A stretch of DNA of 64,000 nt, from NCBI GenBank assembly GCA_023229575.1, contig JALNYZ010000015.1, positions 1-64,000 of the forward strand, given 5' to 3'. The translations under genes were made by a program, and so were the position numbers. Below are positions 1 through 8,294 of the stretch, in pieces (position 1 is the stretch's first letter; the number at the start of each line of letters is the position of its first letter). This stretch comes from Prolixibacteraceae bacterium. Lineage in GTDB: Bacteria > Bacteroidota > Bacteroidia > Bacteroidales > Prolixibacteraceae. The notes under the pieces were generated by a model. It was not told the DNA's origin. It saw only the letters and a program-made list of their open reading frames with translations, and did no database searches.

Positions 1-1
1 T

Positions 2-88
2 AAAAGACCCAGCCGCAAAGTTACTGAACGTATTGAAACTGGCTTAAAAAAATATGCTGACGAGCTCCGTAATATTTCATTCGCATAA
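2..88 (+). CDS. C-terminal end of an unidentified protein (5' truncated by window)
   Basis: An open frame enters from the left edge and ends at TAA 86-88, giving 28 residues that finish in ELRNISFA. The tail is basic (Lys/Arg rich). It is followed 50 bases later by a good hairpin and T-run, which supports a real gene end. I do not recognise the family from so short a piece. Confidence 0.5.
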   Translation, partial: KRPSRKVTERIETGLKKYADELRNISFA

Positions 89-136
89 AAATTTGATTAA
101 TAACGAATGCAATAGAGATTGAGAAAGCATAAAAAG

Positions 137-165
137 GAAACCGGGCATTGTTCCGGTTTTTTTGT
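137..165 (+). terminator. Rho-independent terminator after the truncated first gene
   Basis: The stem AACCGG (139-144) pairs with CCGGTT (153-158) across an 8-base loop and runs straight into seven T residues (157-163). Confidence 0.75.
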
Positions 166-185
166 CATTTGTTTTATAAGTTGTA

Positions 186-229
186 TATAAAAAAGAAAAG
201 CACCTGCTCGAATTAACGTGCAAGTGCTT
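186..229 (-). terminator. Terminator of tRNA-Arg (minus strand)
   Basis: On the minus strand, just past the tRNA 3' end, a stem formed by 198-207 and 220-229 (AAGCAC/GTGCTT plus three further pairs, one mismatch) is followed by a T-rich run (complement of the A-rich stretch 189-200). Confidence 0.65.
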
Positions 230-240
230 GATATTCAGTG

Positions 241-313
241 TGACCCTGGAGAGACTCGAACCCCCAACCTTCTGATCCGTAGTCAGATGCTCTATCCATT
301 AAGCTACAGGGCC
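241..313 (-). tRNA. tRNA-Arg (anticodon ACG)
   Basis: Read on the minus strand this 73-base segment folds as a full cloverleaf: acceptor GGCCCTG with CAGGGTC, D-arm AGCTTAATGGATAGAGC, anticodon stem TCTGA/TCAGA around loop CTACGGA, and T-loop TTCGAGT. The anticodon is ACG (Arg, CGU family, normally modified to inosine). The CCA end is not encoded. Confidence 0.95.
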
Positions 314-841
314 ATTGGCGTTGAAACGTGGGGACAAAGGAACGCATTTTTTTTGAAAGAAGCGATAAGGGTAGCTTTTTTTTCTGTTGGAAAGCTGAGA
401 AAGAGGGGGAGACCGGGCGAGGGGGAGAAGGGGGTGAGTGGTTTTTAGGCTACTTAAATATACCAATAGTCGATTTTGTTTTGACTGAAGGCCTTTTCCT
501 GTACTGGTCAGAATCCTTCATGGCAGCGTTCGCCCCCTCTCCCCCTCGCCCGGTCTCCCCCTCTTTCGGCATGAGGCAGGAATGTCAGGCAGGCGATTCG
601 GCAATGTTAAGATTTTGTGAATTGTGAACGTACACGGCGTTAAAATTGAAAGATCGAATGATGAAATTCCCTAATATTGAGCCGCCAAACAAAAGCGCTA
701 TGTTGCTGATCATGAATATTTCAGGTCGGCAACGTATGAATTAATATACATATTTGTCAGGAATACTTGAACGGATTGAATATGTCCGGCAAGAGTCAAA
801 AATAACATGTTTAATCACTCTATTTTTTAATCATTTACATC
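314..841. other. Intergenic region, 528 bases, with a long inverted repeat
   Basis: No convincing gene. The left part holds the GC-rich inverted repeat described separately (399-567). The right part (about 600-841) is AT-rich and should contain the promoter for the gene at 842, but I found no exact TAnnTTTG element. The short open frames crossing the tRNA or the repeat have no protein-like composition. Confidence 0.7.
399..567. repeat. 30-bp perfect inverted repeat built from G/C-rich words
   Basis: Bases 399-428 (core GAGGGGGAGACCGGGCGAGG) are the exact reverse complement of 538-567. The 109-base spacer is AT-rich. Each arm is itself made of GGGGGAGA-like words. A related run of words (CCCCCTCTCCCC) recurs at 58770-58796. 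Confidence 0.9.
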
Positions 842-1603
842 ATGAGTAAATACCTCTATTTGTCCGTTACCCCGGAGGCCCTGATCGCTTCAATGCTTCC
901 TCCTGCCGAGTTTGGGGAGTACATGGCTACCGGTACGAAAAAAAGCAACAAGGGTCAGATGATCTTTTTTGAGGTGGATATTGACAAGATCAAAGATCTG
1001 GTTGATATGGATTACATCGAGAGAAATTGTGTTCGGCATCCCGATGGAACCCCAAAGCATTCAGTCTACCTGTCAGTCTACCGTGTACTCGAGACCATTC
1101 CGCTTGATGCGTTAAAAAATCTATATCTCACCACCGACAATGGGATCGTATTGGAATTGACGCCCTCGACTTACGACAGCTCTTGTGAAGAAAAACCATC
1201 CATGCACTTGTACCAGGAGCTTTGTCCGGTTACACCACAGGTAGTGAGTGAATTTTGCCCTGCAGGCTTTATGAAAGCCCTCACAGATGGATCGCGTCAG
1301 TTCCACCTGCCAAAACTTTTCTTTGTAGAGATGAAATTGGGTGAATTGGCCACAAATCCAGCAACAGGTTCGGCCGAACACCTTCCTTATACACATGTCA
1401 GGCACTTGAGGGATTGTCTTCTTGCCCTGCGCGGATATGAGAAAAAAATGAAAACGGTGGTACGTTCCTACAATGGATCGTTGCTTTATCGGACCGTGGC
1501 TTCCGGTTTTTATGTAGGTGCAGGTAAGGATTTGATATACTATCGTTATCCTTCCATGGGCGAACTGGAGGAGATGAATTACGATTTTTTGGCAACACTT
1601 TAA
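842..1603 (+). CDS. Conserved-looking hypothetical protein upstream of hppA
   Basis: 253 residues, no signal peptide or membrane segment visible, so probably cytoplasmic. I do not recognise a family. It has several Cys residues (C65, two in the SSCEEKP and ELCPV stretches, EFCPAG) but no regular metal motif. It lies 28 bases upstream of hppA on the same strand, without an obvious terminator between them, so the two may be co-transcribed. Codon use and GC look like the neighbours. The start ATG 842 follows an AT-rich leader. Function unknown. Confidence 0.75.
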   Translation: MSKYLYLSVTPEALIASMLPPAEFGEYMATGTKKSNKGQMIFFEVDIDKIKDLVDMDYIERNCVRHPDGTPKHSVYLSVYRVLETIPLDALKNLYLTTDNGIVLELTPSTYDSSCEEKPSMHLYQELCPVTPQVVSEFCPAGFMKALTDGSRQFHLPKLFFVEMKLGELATNPATGSAEHLPYTHVRHLRDCLLALRGYEKKMKTVVRSYNGSLLYRTVASGFYVGAGKDLIYYRYPSMGELEEMNYDFLATL

Positions 1604-1631
1604 CATTAAATAATTTAAAATTCAGATTTAT

Positions 1632-3911
1632 ATGATTAGTTTACCTGGTGCAAGCTCCTTTGAAGTAATAGCCATTTGGAGTGTGTTGGTGATCTCATTT
1701 TTCGGATTGGGCTACGCCCTTCTGCTCCGCAAACAGGTCATGGCTTGTGACAAAGGAACACCAAAAATGCAGGAGGTGTGGGGTGCAATCAGCGAAGGCG
1801 CCAATGCCTACCTGAAACGTCAGCTGAAAACCATTGTTCCGTTGATCTTCGTATTTACCATTATCTTGTTTTTATCCGTATATATTGTTCCGCCAACCGA
1901 ATCATCGAAGTTGAGGTTTGCCGGCTATTCAGATGAGTCGCTGAAGTTGATCATTGGTTTTGGCAGGGCAATGGCCTTCGTGATGGGCGCCGTCTTCTCC
2001 CTGATGGTCGGACAGTTTGGTATGCGTATGGCTGTTCAGGCCAATGTGCGTGTTGCCTCTGCTTCACGCCGTAGTTTCGGCGAGGCGCTTAAGATTGCTT
2101 ACCGCGCCGGTACCGTAACCGGAATGTTAACCGACGGACTTGGCCTTCTTGGCGGTACGCTTATCTTTATCATTTTTGGCGTCGCTTCGCCCGATACCCT
2201 TCTGGGATTTGGGTTTGGCGGTACCTTGCTGGCTCTCTTTATGCGGGTGGGTGGCGGAATCTACACCAAAGCGGCCGATGTTGGCGCCGACCTTGTTGGT
2301 AAAGTGGAAGCCGGTCTGCCTGAGGATGACGAACGAAATGCCGCCGTAATTGCCGACCTCGTTGGTGATAACGTGGGCGACTGTGCCGGTATGGCCGCTG
2401 ATATCTTCGAATCATATGAGGTGACCATTGTATCTACTTTAATCCTTGGTGTTGTACTCTACATGACGACCCTGGATTTATCCTGGATTATCTTTCCCCT
2501 GCTGGTCCGTGGTATCGGCGTACTCTCTTCCATCATCGGAACCTATCTGGTGAAGGGGAAAAAGGAGTCCAAAACACAAAATGCACTGAAGGCCATCAAC
2601 AAAGGTTTCTACACTTCTGCAGCCATCAGTATCGTATTGTTTGGCATCGTTTCTTACTTCTACCTGCACGACTGGAGATCCTTCCTTTCCGTGGTAATGG
2701 GGATCATCCTGGCCATTGTATTGGATGAGATTACCAAACATTTTACCGATGGAAACTACCATCCGGTGAAGGATATTGCCAGAAACGCAAAAACAGGTTC
2801 TGCTACCTTATTGCTCAAGGGTTTAAGTTACGGATTCGAAGTGGCGGTATGGCAAACGATCGTGATCGCGCTGACCATTCTTTCTGCAATCATAATCTAC
2901 AATGGAATGCCATTGGTATATGTCCTATACGGGGTAGCGATGACCGGTATTGGTATGTTAACCTTGACGGGAAACAACGTTGCCATGGACGCATTTGGTC
3001 CGATTGCCGACAACGCCAACGGCGTGGGAGAGTTGTCGCACCTGGACAAAGATGCCCGCAAAATCATGGATTCGCTCGACTCTACCGGTAATACCACCAA
3101 AGCCATTACCAAAGGTGTTGCCATCGGTTCTGCAGTAATTGCCGCTGTTGCATTGTTCGGATCCTTTATCACCGATGTGAGCAATGTGCAGATCCAACTT
3201 GGCTTCGAAAAGAGCCAGCAACTGATTGAAACAGGGATCCGCATCTCAATGCCTATGGTATTTATCGGGATGCTGATTGGAGGGACCATTCCATGGTTAT
3301 TCTCCTCACTTACCATCAACGCGGTAACCCGCGCTGCTGCCATGATTGTTGAGGAGGTTAGACGTCAGTTCAGAATTCCCGGAATCATCGAACGAACGGT
3401 GAAACCCGACTACCAGCGTGCTGTAGACATCTGTACTGTTGCTGCACAAAAGGAATTGATCCCGCTAGCATTGATTGCAGTTCTTTCCCCGATTCTGGTT
3501 GGAAGCCTTTTGGGCGTTGAAGCGCTTGGAGGGTTCCTCGGAGGGGTTATTCTATCAGGGCAATTGCTTGCGGTCTTTATGGCCGGATCAGGAGGAGCCT
3601 GGGACAACGCGAAGAAGACCATTGAGGATGGATTGTATGGAGGGAAGGGTTCTGAAGCCCACCACGCTGCCGTTGTAGGCGATACCGTCGGGGATCCCTT
3701 GAAAGACACAGCCGGACCAGCATTGAACCCAATGATTAAGGTGATCAATCTGGTTTCCCTACTGGCTGCACCGGTGTTGATTGCCTATCAGAAACCCGGT
3801 CAATTCTCCTTAGGCCTGGTCCTGACCGGCGTGATTTGTCTGGCCATCATCACTGGATCTGTCATTGTCTCCAAACGCGGCGGATTCAAAAGACCTCCAC
3901 GAATCGAATAA
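1632..3911 (+). CDS. hppA: Membrane-bound ion-translocating pyrophosphatase
   Basis: 759 residues, about 16 hydrophobic segments. The enzyme hydrolyses cytoplasmic pyrophosphate and pumps H+ and/or Na+ across the inner membrane. Seen in the sequence: substrate loop motifs DVGADLVGKVE, DNVGDCAGMAADIFESYE and GDTVGDPLKDTAGP, with the Asp and Lys residues that bind Mg-PPi. The GNTTKAITKG motif carries Lys490 where potassium-dependent enzymes have Ala (GNTTAA), which by family knowledge points to the potassium-independent class, mostly proton pumps; pumped ion is therefore inferred as H+. A strong terminator follows at 3967. Length is somewhat above the bacterial norm (about 700), mainly from loops near residues 80-95. 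Confidence 0.97.
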   Translation: MISLPGASSFEVIAIWSVLVISFFGLGYALLLRKQVMACDKGTPKMQEVWGAISEGANAYLKRQLKTIVPLIFVFTIILFLSVYIVPPTESSKLRFAGYSDESLKLIIGFGRAMAFVMGAVFSLMVGQFGMRMAVQANVRVASASRRSFGEALKIAYRAGTVTGMLTDGLGLLGGTLIFIIFGVASPDTLLGFGFGGTLLALFMRVGGGIYTKAADVGADLVGKVEAGLPEDDERNAAVIADLVGDNVGDCAGMAADIFESYEVTIVSTLILGVVLYMTTLDLSWIIFPLLVRGIGVLSSIIGTYLVKGKKESKTQNALKAINKGFYTSAAISIVLFGIVSYFYLHDWRSFLSVVMGIILAIVLDEITKHFTDGNYHPVKDIARNAKTGSATLLLKGLSYGFEVAVWQTIVIALTILSAIIIYNGMPLVYVLYGVAMTGIGMLTLTGNNVAMDAFGPIADNANGVGELSHLDKDARKIMDSLDSTGNTTKAITKGVAIGSAVIAAVALFGSFITDVSNVQIQLGFEKSQQLIETGIRISMPMVFIGMLIGGTIPWLFSSLTINAVTRAAAMIVEEVRRQFRIPGIIERTVKPDYQRAVDICTVAAQKELIPLALIAVLSPILVGSLLGVEALGGFLGGVILSGQLLAVFMAGSGGAWDNAKKTIEDGLYGGKGSEAHHAAVVGDTVGDPLKDTAGPALNPMIKVINLVSLLAAPVLIAYQKPGQFSLGLVLTGVICLAIITGSVIVSKRGGFKRPPRIE

Positions 3912-3966
3912 ACAAAGATATTCAGGTTTTTTCATAGACTCCTGAAAAGTAGCGTGTAAATTGATG

Positions 3967-4000
3967 AAACCCCTTTCTGCGCAAGCAGGAGGGGTTTTTT
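3967..4000 (+). terminator. Terminator of hppA
   Basis: Stem AACCCCT...TCTGC pairs with GCAGG.AGGGGTT (one bulge), followed by TTTTTT at 3995-4000. Confidence 0.8.
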
Positions 4001-4003
4001 ATT

Positions 4004-4043
4004 GATAATGAGAAAATGAGATTAATCTCATTTTCTCATTATC
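4004..4043. promoter_or_regulatory. Perfect 40-bp palindrome overlapping the feo promoter (candidate iron-regulator operator)
   Basis: Bases 4004-4023 and 4024-4043 are exact reverse complements (centre GAGATTAATCTC, ends GATAATGAG / CTCATTATC). The right arm covers the place where the -33 box of the feo promoter should be (about 4031-4034), so a bound protein would block it. The outer ends resemble half of the enterobacterial Fur box (GATAAT...ATTATC), and an iron regulator (Fur or DtxR type) is a reasonable inference. Similar CTCATTTTCTCATT words also occur at 28640-28670, so a generic intergenic repeat is the alternative. Confidence 0.6.
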
Positions 4044-4052
4044 AAAAAAGAC

Positions 4053-4060
4053 TATATTTG
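4053..4060 (+). promoter_or_regulatory. -7 element of the feo promoter
   Basis: TATATTTG matches the Bacteroidota -7 consensus TAnnTTTG. Transcription would start near 4067, about 29 bases before the GTG start of feoAB. Confidence 0.6.
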
Positions 4061-4095
4061 CACTCTATTTATAATTATTCTTAATAAATTTAAGG

Positions 4096-6510
4096 GTGCG
4101 GTTATCCGAAGTAGGTGAAAACAGGACTGTGGTGATATCTAAGGTATTGGGACATGGTTCTTTCCGGAGAAGGATCTCTGAAATGGGATTTGTTGCCGGG
4201 AAGGAGGTCTCAGTGCTCAAGAATGCCCCTTTTAAAGATCCTGTAGAATATCGGCTGATGGGATACAATGTCTCCCTTCGACGGGTAGAAGCAGGATTGA
4301 TAGAGGTGGTCACACCCGAAGAATCCCTGTTGCTGCACCCTCATGTGTATGATGGAACCATTGATCTGGAGGAGTTAAAGATCTCTGCCAAAGAAAAAGG
4401 GCGAATGATCAGTGTTGCCCTTGTTGGAAACCCCAACTGTGGCAAAACCACACTTTTCAACCGGGTCACCAAATCCAAGGAACATGTTGGAAATTATAGC
4501 GGTGTTACGGTAGAAGCGACAAAATCAACCCTTGATAAAAACGGGTACCGGATTGATCTCACTGACCTTCCTGGTATTTATTCATTAACCAGCTATACTC
4601 CTGAAGAGCTTTTTACCAGGAATTTTATTTTGCAGGAGATGCCAGATATCGTTGTCAATGTGGTGGATGCATCTAATATCGAGCGCAACCTTTTCCTGAC
4701 AACGCAACTGATCGATATGGATATCAAGGTGGTGATTGCCTTGAACATGTACGACGATTTGATGACCAGCGGCTCTAAATTAAAAATTAAAAAATTAAGC
4801 AAACTTACCGGTATCCCTATAATTCCGACTACTGCCAGCATTGGTGAAGGATTGGAAGAGCTCTTGAACGAGTTGATCGAAGTTTACGAGGATCGTAACC
4901 CTATTGTAAGGCATATCCACATCAATTACGGTGAGGAGATGGAGAAATCTATTGATCTAATCCGCAAAGAGATTAAAAAAGATAAACCTCTAACAGCAAC
5001 TTTTTCATCACGTTACCTTGCAATCCGATTGATTGGGAAGGATCCGGAGGCATTGAAAGTACTGGAATCGTCTTCCAACTATCAATCCATCAAAGAGATC
5101 ACGGAACATGAGATAAGCAGGCTTGAATCGCGACTCAGCGATGAGAGTTCACAACTCATTACCGATGCCAAATATGGCTTCATTACCGGCGCCCTGAAAG
5201 AGTGTTACCAACCCGGGTCGATGAACAGGATCGTTACAACCGAGAAGATTGACAAGATCATGACCGGCAAATATGTTGGCTTTCCTATTTTTCTGGGGAT
5301 GATGTTTTTTACCTTTTATGCCACATTTGCCCTTGGAGCGCTTCCAACTGAATGGATCATGAAGGGGGTTATTTGGATCTCAGATGGTGTAGCCGCGCTT
5401 CTTGGCAATGGCATACTGAAAGATCTGATGATTGATGGGATTATCAAGGGATTGGGAAGTGTGATTGTTTTTATGCCCAACATATTAATCCTGTTCTTCT
5501 TCATCTCGCTGATGGAAGATACCGGTTACATGGCCCGCGCGGCCTTTATCATGGACAAGCTGATGCACAAGATGGGGTTGCACGGACGATCATTTATTCC
5601 TATGGTGATGGGTTTTGGTTGCAACGTTCCGGCCATTATGGCAACCCGTACCATCCGCAACCGCGGTGACAGGCTTCTTACCATGATGATCATACCATTT
5701 ATGTCCTGTTCTGCCAGGTTGCCTGTTTATGTTGTATTGATTTCTGCCTTTTTCCCTCATTATCCGGCTTTGGTATTTATTGGAATTTACCTTCTTGGCA
5801 TCGCAGTAGCCATCTTGTTTTCCAAACTGTTGAACAGGACTGTATTCAAGCGTAAGGAGACCCCTTTTGTAATGGAATTGCCTCCATACCGTATGCCGCT
5901 CATGAAAAATTCCCTGTTACACATGTGGGACAAAGCAAGTCAATACCTAAAGAAAATTGGGGGCACGATTTTGGTTGCTGTTATTCTGATATGGGCGCTT
6001 GAATATTTTCCAAGGAGTACAAAAGATACGGCCATTTCTCCTTCATCTACTACCGTGAATGCCCCGGTGCCAAATGTTTCGCATATGGAGCAATCCTATT
6101 TGGGACAAATCGGCCACACCATCGAACCGGTGATTCGTCCGCTGGGTTTTGACTGGAAAATGGGCGTTTCATTGATTGCGGGAATACCCGCCAAAGAGAT
6201 TGTAATCGGTACAATGGCAGTTCTTTACGGTGCAGGGAACGATCAGCATAAGAATGAGCTGCTTCAAACACGACTCCGACACCAGTTGTATGAAACAGGG
6301 CCCAAAGCAGGAGAACCTGTCTTTAACCAGGCTGTCGCTTTGGCATTTCTGGTCTTTGTATTGCTCTATTTCCCTTGCATCGCTGTGATTGCATCGATCA
6401 AACGCGAGTCGGGGAGCTGGAAATATGCGTTTTTTACGGTATTTTATACCACGGCAGCAGCGTGGATTGGGGCTTTCCTGACCTATCACATTGCTTTGTT
6501 TTTCATTTAA
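4096..6510 (+). CDS. feoB: Ferrous iron transport protein, FeoA-FeoB fusion
   Basis: 804 residues. Residues 1 to about 75 are a FeoA (SH3-like) domain; the rest is FeoB: a GTPase domain with G1 GNPNCGKT (111-118), G2 GVT, G3 DLPG, G4 NMYD, then a helical GDI-like linker and a C-terminal polytopic domain with two Gate repeats. It imports Fe2+ through the inner membrane. The start is GTG at 4096 because the FeoA domain begins directly there and no ATG lies upstream in frame. FeoA-FeoB fusions are common in Bacteroidota. Regulation probably acts at the palindrome 4004-4043. The next gene begins 5 bases downstream. Confidence 0.96.
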   Translation: MRLSEVGENRTVVISKVLGHGSFRRRISEMGFVAGKEVSVLKNAPFKDPVEYRLMGYNVSLRRVEAGLIEVVTPEESLLLHPHVYDGTIDLEELKISAKEKGRMISVALVGNPNCGKTTLFNRVTKSKEHVGNYSGVTVEATKSTLDKNGYRIDLTDLPGIYSLTSYTPEELFTRNFILQEMPDIVVNVVDASNIERNLFLTTQLIDMDIKVVIALNMYDDLMTSGSKLKIKKLSKLTGIPIIPTTASIGEGLEELLNELIEVYEDRNPIVRHIHINYGEEMEKSIDLIRKEIKKDKPLTATFSSRYLAIRLIGKDPEALKVLESSSNYQSIKEITEHEISRLESRLSDESSQLITDAKYGFITGALKECYQPGSMNRIVTTEKIDKIMTGKYVGFPIFLGMMFFTFYATFALGALPTEWIMKGVIWISDGVAALLGNGILKDLMIDGIIKGLGSVIVFMPNILILFFFISLMEDTGYMARAAFIMDKLMHKMGLHGRSFIPMVMGFGCNVPAIMATRTIRNRGDRLLTMMIIPFMSCSARLPVYVVLISAFFPHYPALVFIGIYLLGIAVAILFSKLLNRTVFKRKETPFVMELPPYRMPLMKNSLLHMWDKASQYLKKIGGTILVAVILIWALEYFPRSTKDTAISPSSTTVNAPVPNVSHMEQSYLGQIGHTIEPVIRPLGFDWKMGVSLIAGIPAKEIVIGTMAVLYGAGNDQHKNELLQTRLRHQLYETGPKAGEPVFNQAVALAFLVFVLLYFPCIAVIASIKRESGSWKYAFFTVFYTTAAAWIGAFLTYHIALFFI

Positions 6511-6515
6511 CCGAT

Positions 6516-6674
6516 ATGATACAAGAGATCATTGTTTACATACTAATTTTGGCGGCGTCAATCCTTGTTGGATACAAAGCATATCAATCCATCCGCAATA
6601 TTTCCAAACCTGACCCATGCGGCGGATGCGGGAAATCTTGTGAGGGATGCTCTGTTGCACCAAGGAAGAAATGA
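6516..6674 (+). CDS. FeoB-associated Cys-rich membrane protein
   Basis: 52 residues: one N-terminal membrane helix (about residues 3-22, IIVYILILAASILVGY) and a short cytoplasmic tail with CGGCGKSCEGC, then basic end PRKK. It follows feoAB by 5 bases, so it belongs to the same operon. This is the FeoB_associated small-protein family; a role in handing over or sensing Fe2+ has been suggested for such proteins but is not shown by the sequence. Start ATG 6516 is the first in frame after the FeoB stop. Confidence 0.88.
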   Translation: MIQEIIVYILILAASILVGYKAYQSIRNISKPDPCGGCGKSCEGCSVAPRKK

Positions 6675-6935
6675 GGGAGAAGACTAGGACGACTGGGATG
6701 ACGAAAGGATGGAAAGACTGGGAGATGGGGTGAAGGGATGTCGTCCTGAAATTGTCACTCCAGAGTTGGAAGAAATGAAACGGAGAAACGATGAAACAGT
6801 GAAAGCATTTTTCCTTTTAATCTGTGCAATTTATGTAATCTGTGGTAAGACCGGAGTTATTTGTGTCCATTTGTGCCATTTGTAGTTTGGTTCGGGTTAT
6901 TAATTTTCACATTTTCACATTTCCCAATTTTCACA
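6675..6935. repeat. Intergenic word-repeat region after feo
   Basis: Purine-rich degenerate words (ACTGGGA, GATGACGA, GAAACGATGAAAC) fill about 6675-6800; further right come TTGTGTCCATTTGTGCC and TTTTCACATTTTCACATTT. The same words appear in reverse complement at 28570-28780. No gene is visible in the 274 bases. Confidence 0.6.
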
Positions 6936-6948
6936 TTAATTTAGCACA

Positions 6949-8205
6949 ATGAAGAAAATTTTCTCCAATGAGGCTTTTGAGGTAATGCACATCCGGAATT
7001 TCCGGCTTTTTATGGCATACCGTTTCCTGTTGACCTCCGCAACCCTGATGCAGTCGGTTGTGGTAGGTTGGTTACTGTACAACATTACCAAAAGTGTGAT
7101 TTCGTTGGGAATGATTGGTCTCACGGAAGTAATTCCGCAAATTGGCATCGCCCTGTTTGCCGGCCATTTTGTCGATATCTGGGATCGGAAGAAAATTATC
7201 TTTTACACCACTTTTTTACTGTTGGTTGGTTCCCTGATACTGGCAGTATACACCTTGCCATCTTATGATTTTCATCAACAGCTTGGCGTTTGGCCGATCT
7301 ATCTGACGATATTCCTGACAGGGCTCAGCCGCGGGATCCTGATGCCTGCCAATACGGCCCTGCTTGGGCAACTGGTGCCAAGGCGTTTGCTTACCGGCGC
7401 AGCTACCTGGAGCAGTACCACCTGGCAGGTTGGGGCAGTAACGGGCCCGGCTTTGGGTGGATTGGTCTATGGCTTTTTTGGCGTACTCCCGGCCCTCGCC
7501 CTGGTTTTCTTCATCTATTTGACTTGTACACTGTTGTTGCTCTTTATTAAAAGTCCGGGTAGAATGGTTATACCTGAAGGCAGCACAGAGGGCATCTTTG
7601 CCAGGATGAAAGAGGGTATTCAATATGTATTCAACAATCAAATACTCTTGGGCGCTTTTACGCTGGATATGTTTGCCGTGCTTTTCGGTGGAGCAGTGGC
7701 AATGCTACCGGTTTTCGCTTCTGATATTCTCAAGGTCGGTCCAGAAGGGTTGGGTATCCTCCGTGCTTGTCCGGCGATAGGGGCAATACTAATGGGTATT
7801 GTACTGACTTTTTACCCTCCATTAAAGAATTCAGGTAAGTTGCTCCTTTATTCCGTTTTGGGATTTGGTTTGAGCATGATCGTCTTTGCTTTGTCGGAAA
7901 ATTTTTATCTCTCGGCATTCGTTCTTTTCCTGAGTGGCGTATTTGATGATGTCAGTGTGGTGATCCGTGCAAGTATCCTGCAAATTTTCACCTCCGACGA
8001 GATGAAGGGACGTGTGGCAGCGGTCAACAGCATCTTTATCGGCTCCTCCAATGAACTGGGCGCCTTCGAGTCAGGAGTCGCAGCAGGCTTGATGGGTCTG
8101 GTCCCCTCTGTGATCTTTGGTGGAGCGATGACGCTATTGGTTGTGGCATTCGCAGCTGTCAAATCTCCGACGTTGCGTAATTTGAAACTAAGAATTAAAG
8201 ATTAA
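6949..8205 (+). CDS. MFS transporter, EntS-like (MFS_3)
   Basis: 418 residues with about 12 membrane segments. The loop after segment 2 reads GHFVDIWDRKK, the typical MFS D-x-x-[DR]-R-K-x motif, and residues 1-15 are a short cytoplasmic lead. It is most like the EntS/enterobactin-exporter branch of MFS, which exports siderophores or drugs; the substrate here is unknown. Position 3' of feo could suggest an iron link but a 274-base repeat-filled gap separates them. It converges on the alcohol dehydrogenase gene; its stop lies within the AT-rich inverted repeat 8192-8294. Confidence 0.88.
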   Translation: MKKIFSNEAFEVMHIRNFRLFMAYRFLLTSATLMQSVVVGWLLYNITKSVISLGMIGLTEVIPQIGIALFAGHFVDIWDRKKIIFYTTFLLLVGSLILAVYTLPSYDFHQQLGVWPIYLTIFLTGLSRGILMPANTALLGQLVPRRLLTGAATWSSTTWQVGAVTGPALGGLVYGFFGVLPALALVFFIYLTCTLLLLFIKSPGRMVIPEGSTEGIFARMKEGIQYVFNNQILLGAFTLDMFAVLFGGAVAMLPVFASDILKVGPEGLGILRACPAIGAILMGIVLTFYPPLKNSGKLLLYSVLGFGLSMIVFALSENFYLSAFVLFLSGVFDDVSVVIRASILQIFTSDEMKGRVAAVNSIFIGSSNELGAFESGVAAGLMGLVPSVIFGGAMTLLVVAFAAVKSPTLRNLKLRIKD

Positions 8206-8294
8206 AAATTACAAATTAAAAATTAGGGGCAGAAGCGGAAAATTCATTGTTCGGGTGCCCATACATCTTTAATTTGTAATTTGTAATTTTTCAC
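8192..8294. repeat. AT-rich inverted repeat between convergent genes
   Basis: Left arm words TTAAAAATTACAAATTAAAAA (about 8201-8221) mirror TTTAATTTGTAATTTGTAATT (8268-8288). The repeat begins inside the MFS stop codon region and ends at the stop of the dehydrogenase, so it could end transcripts from both sides. Confidence 0.7.

Noticed and set aside
218..627. Short plus-strand frames at 218-448 and 328-627
   Set aside because: They run through the tRNA-Arg gene and the GC-rich inverted repeat.
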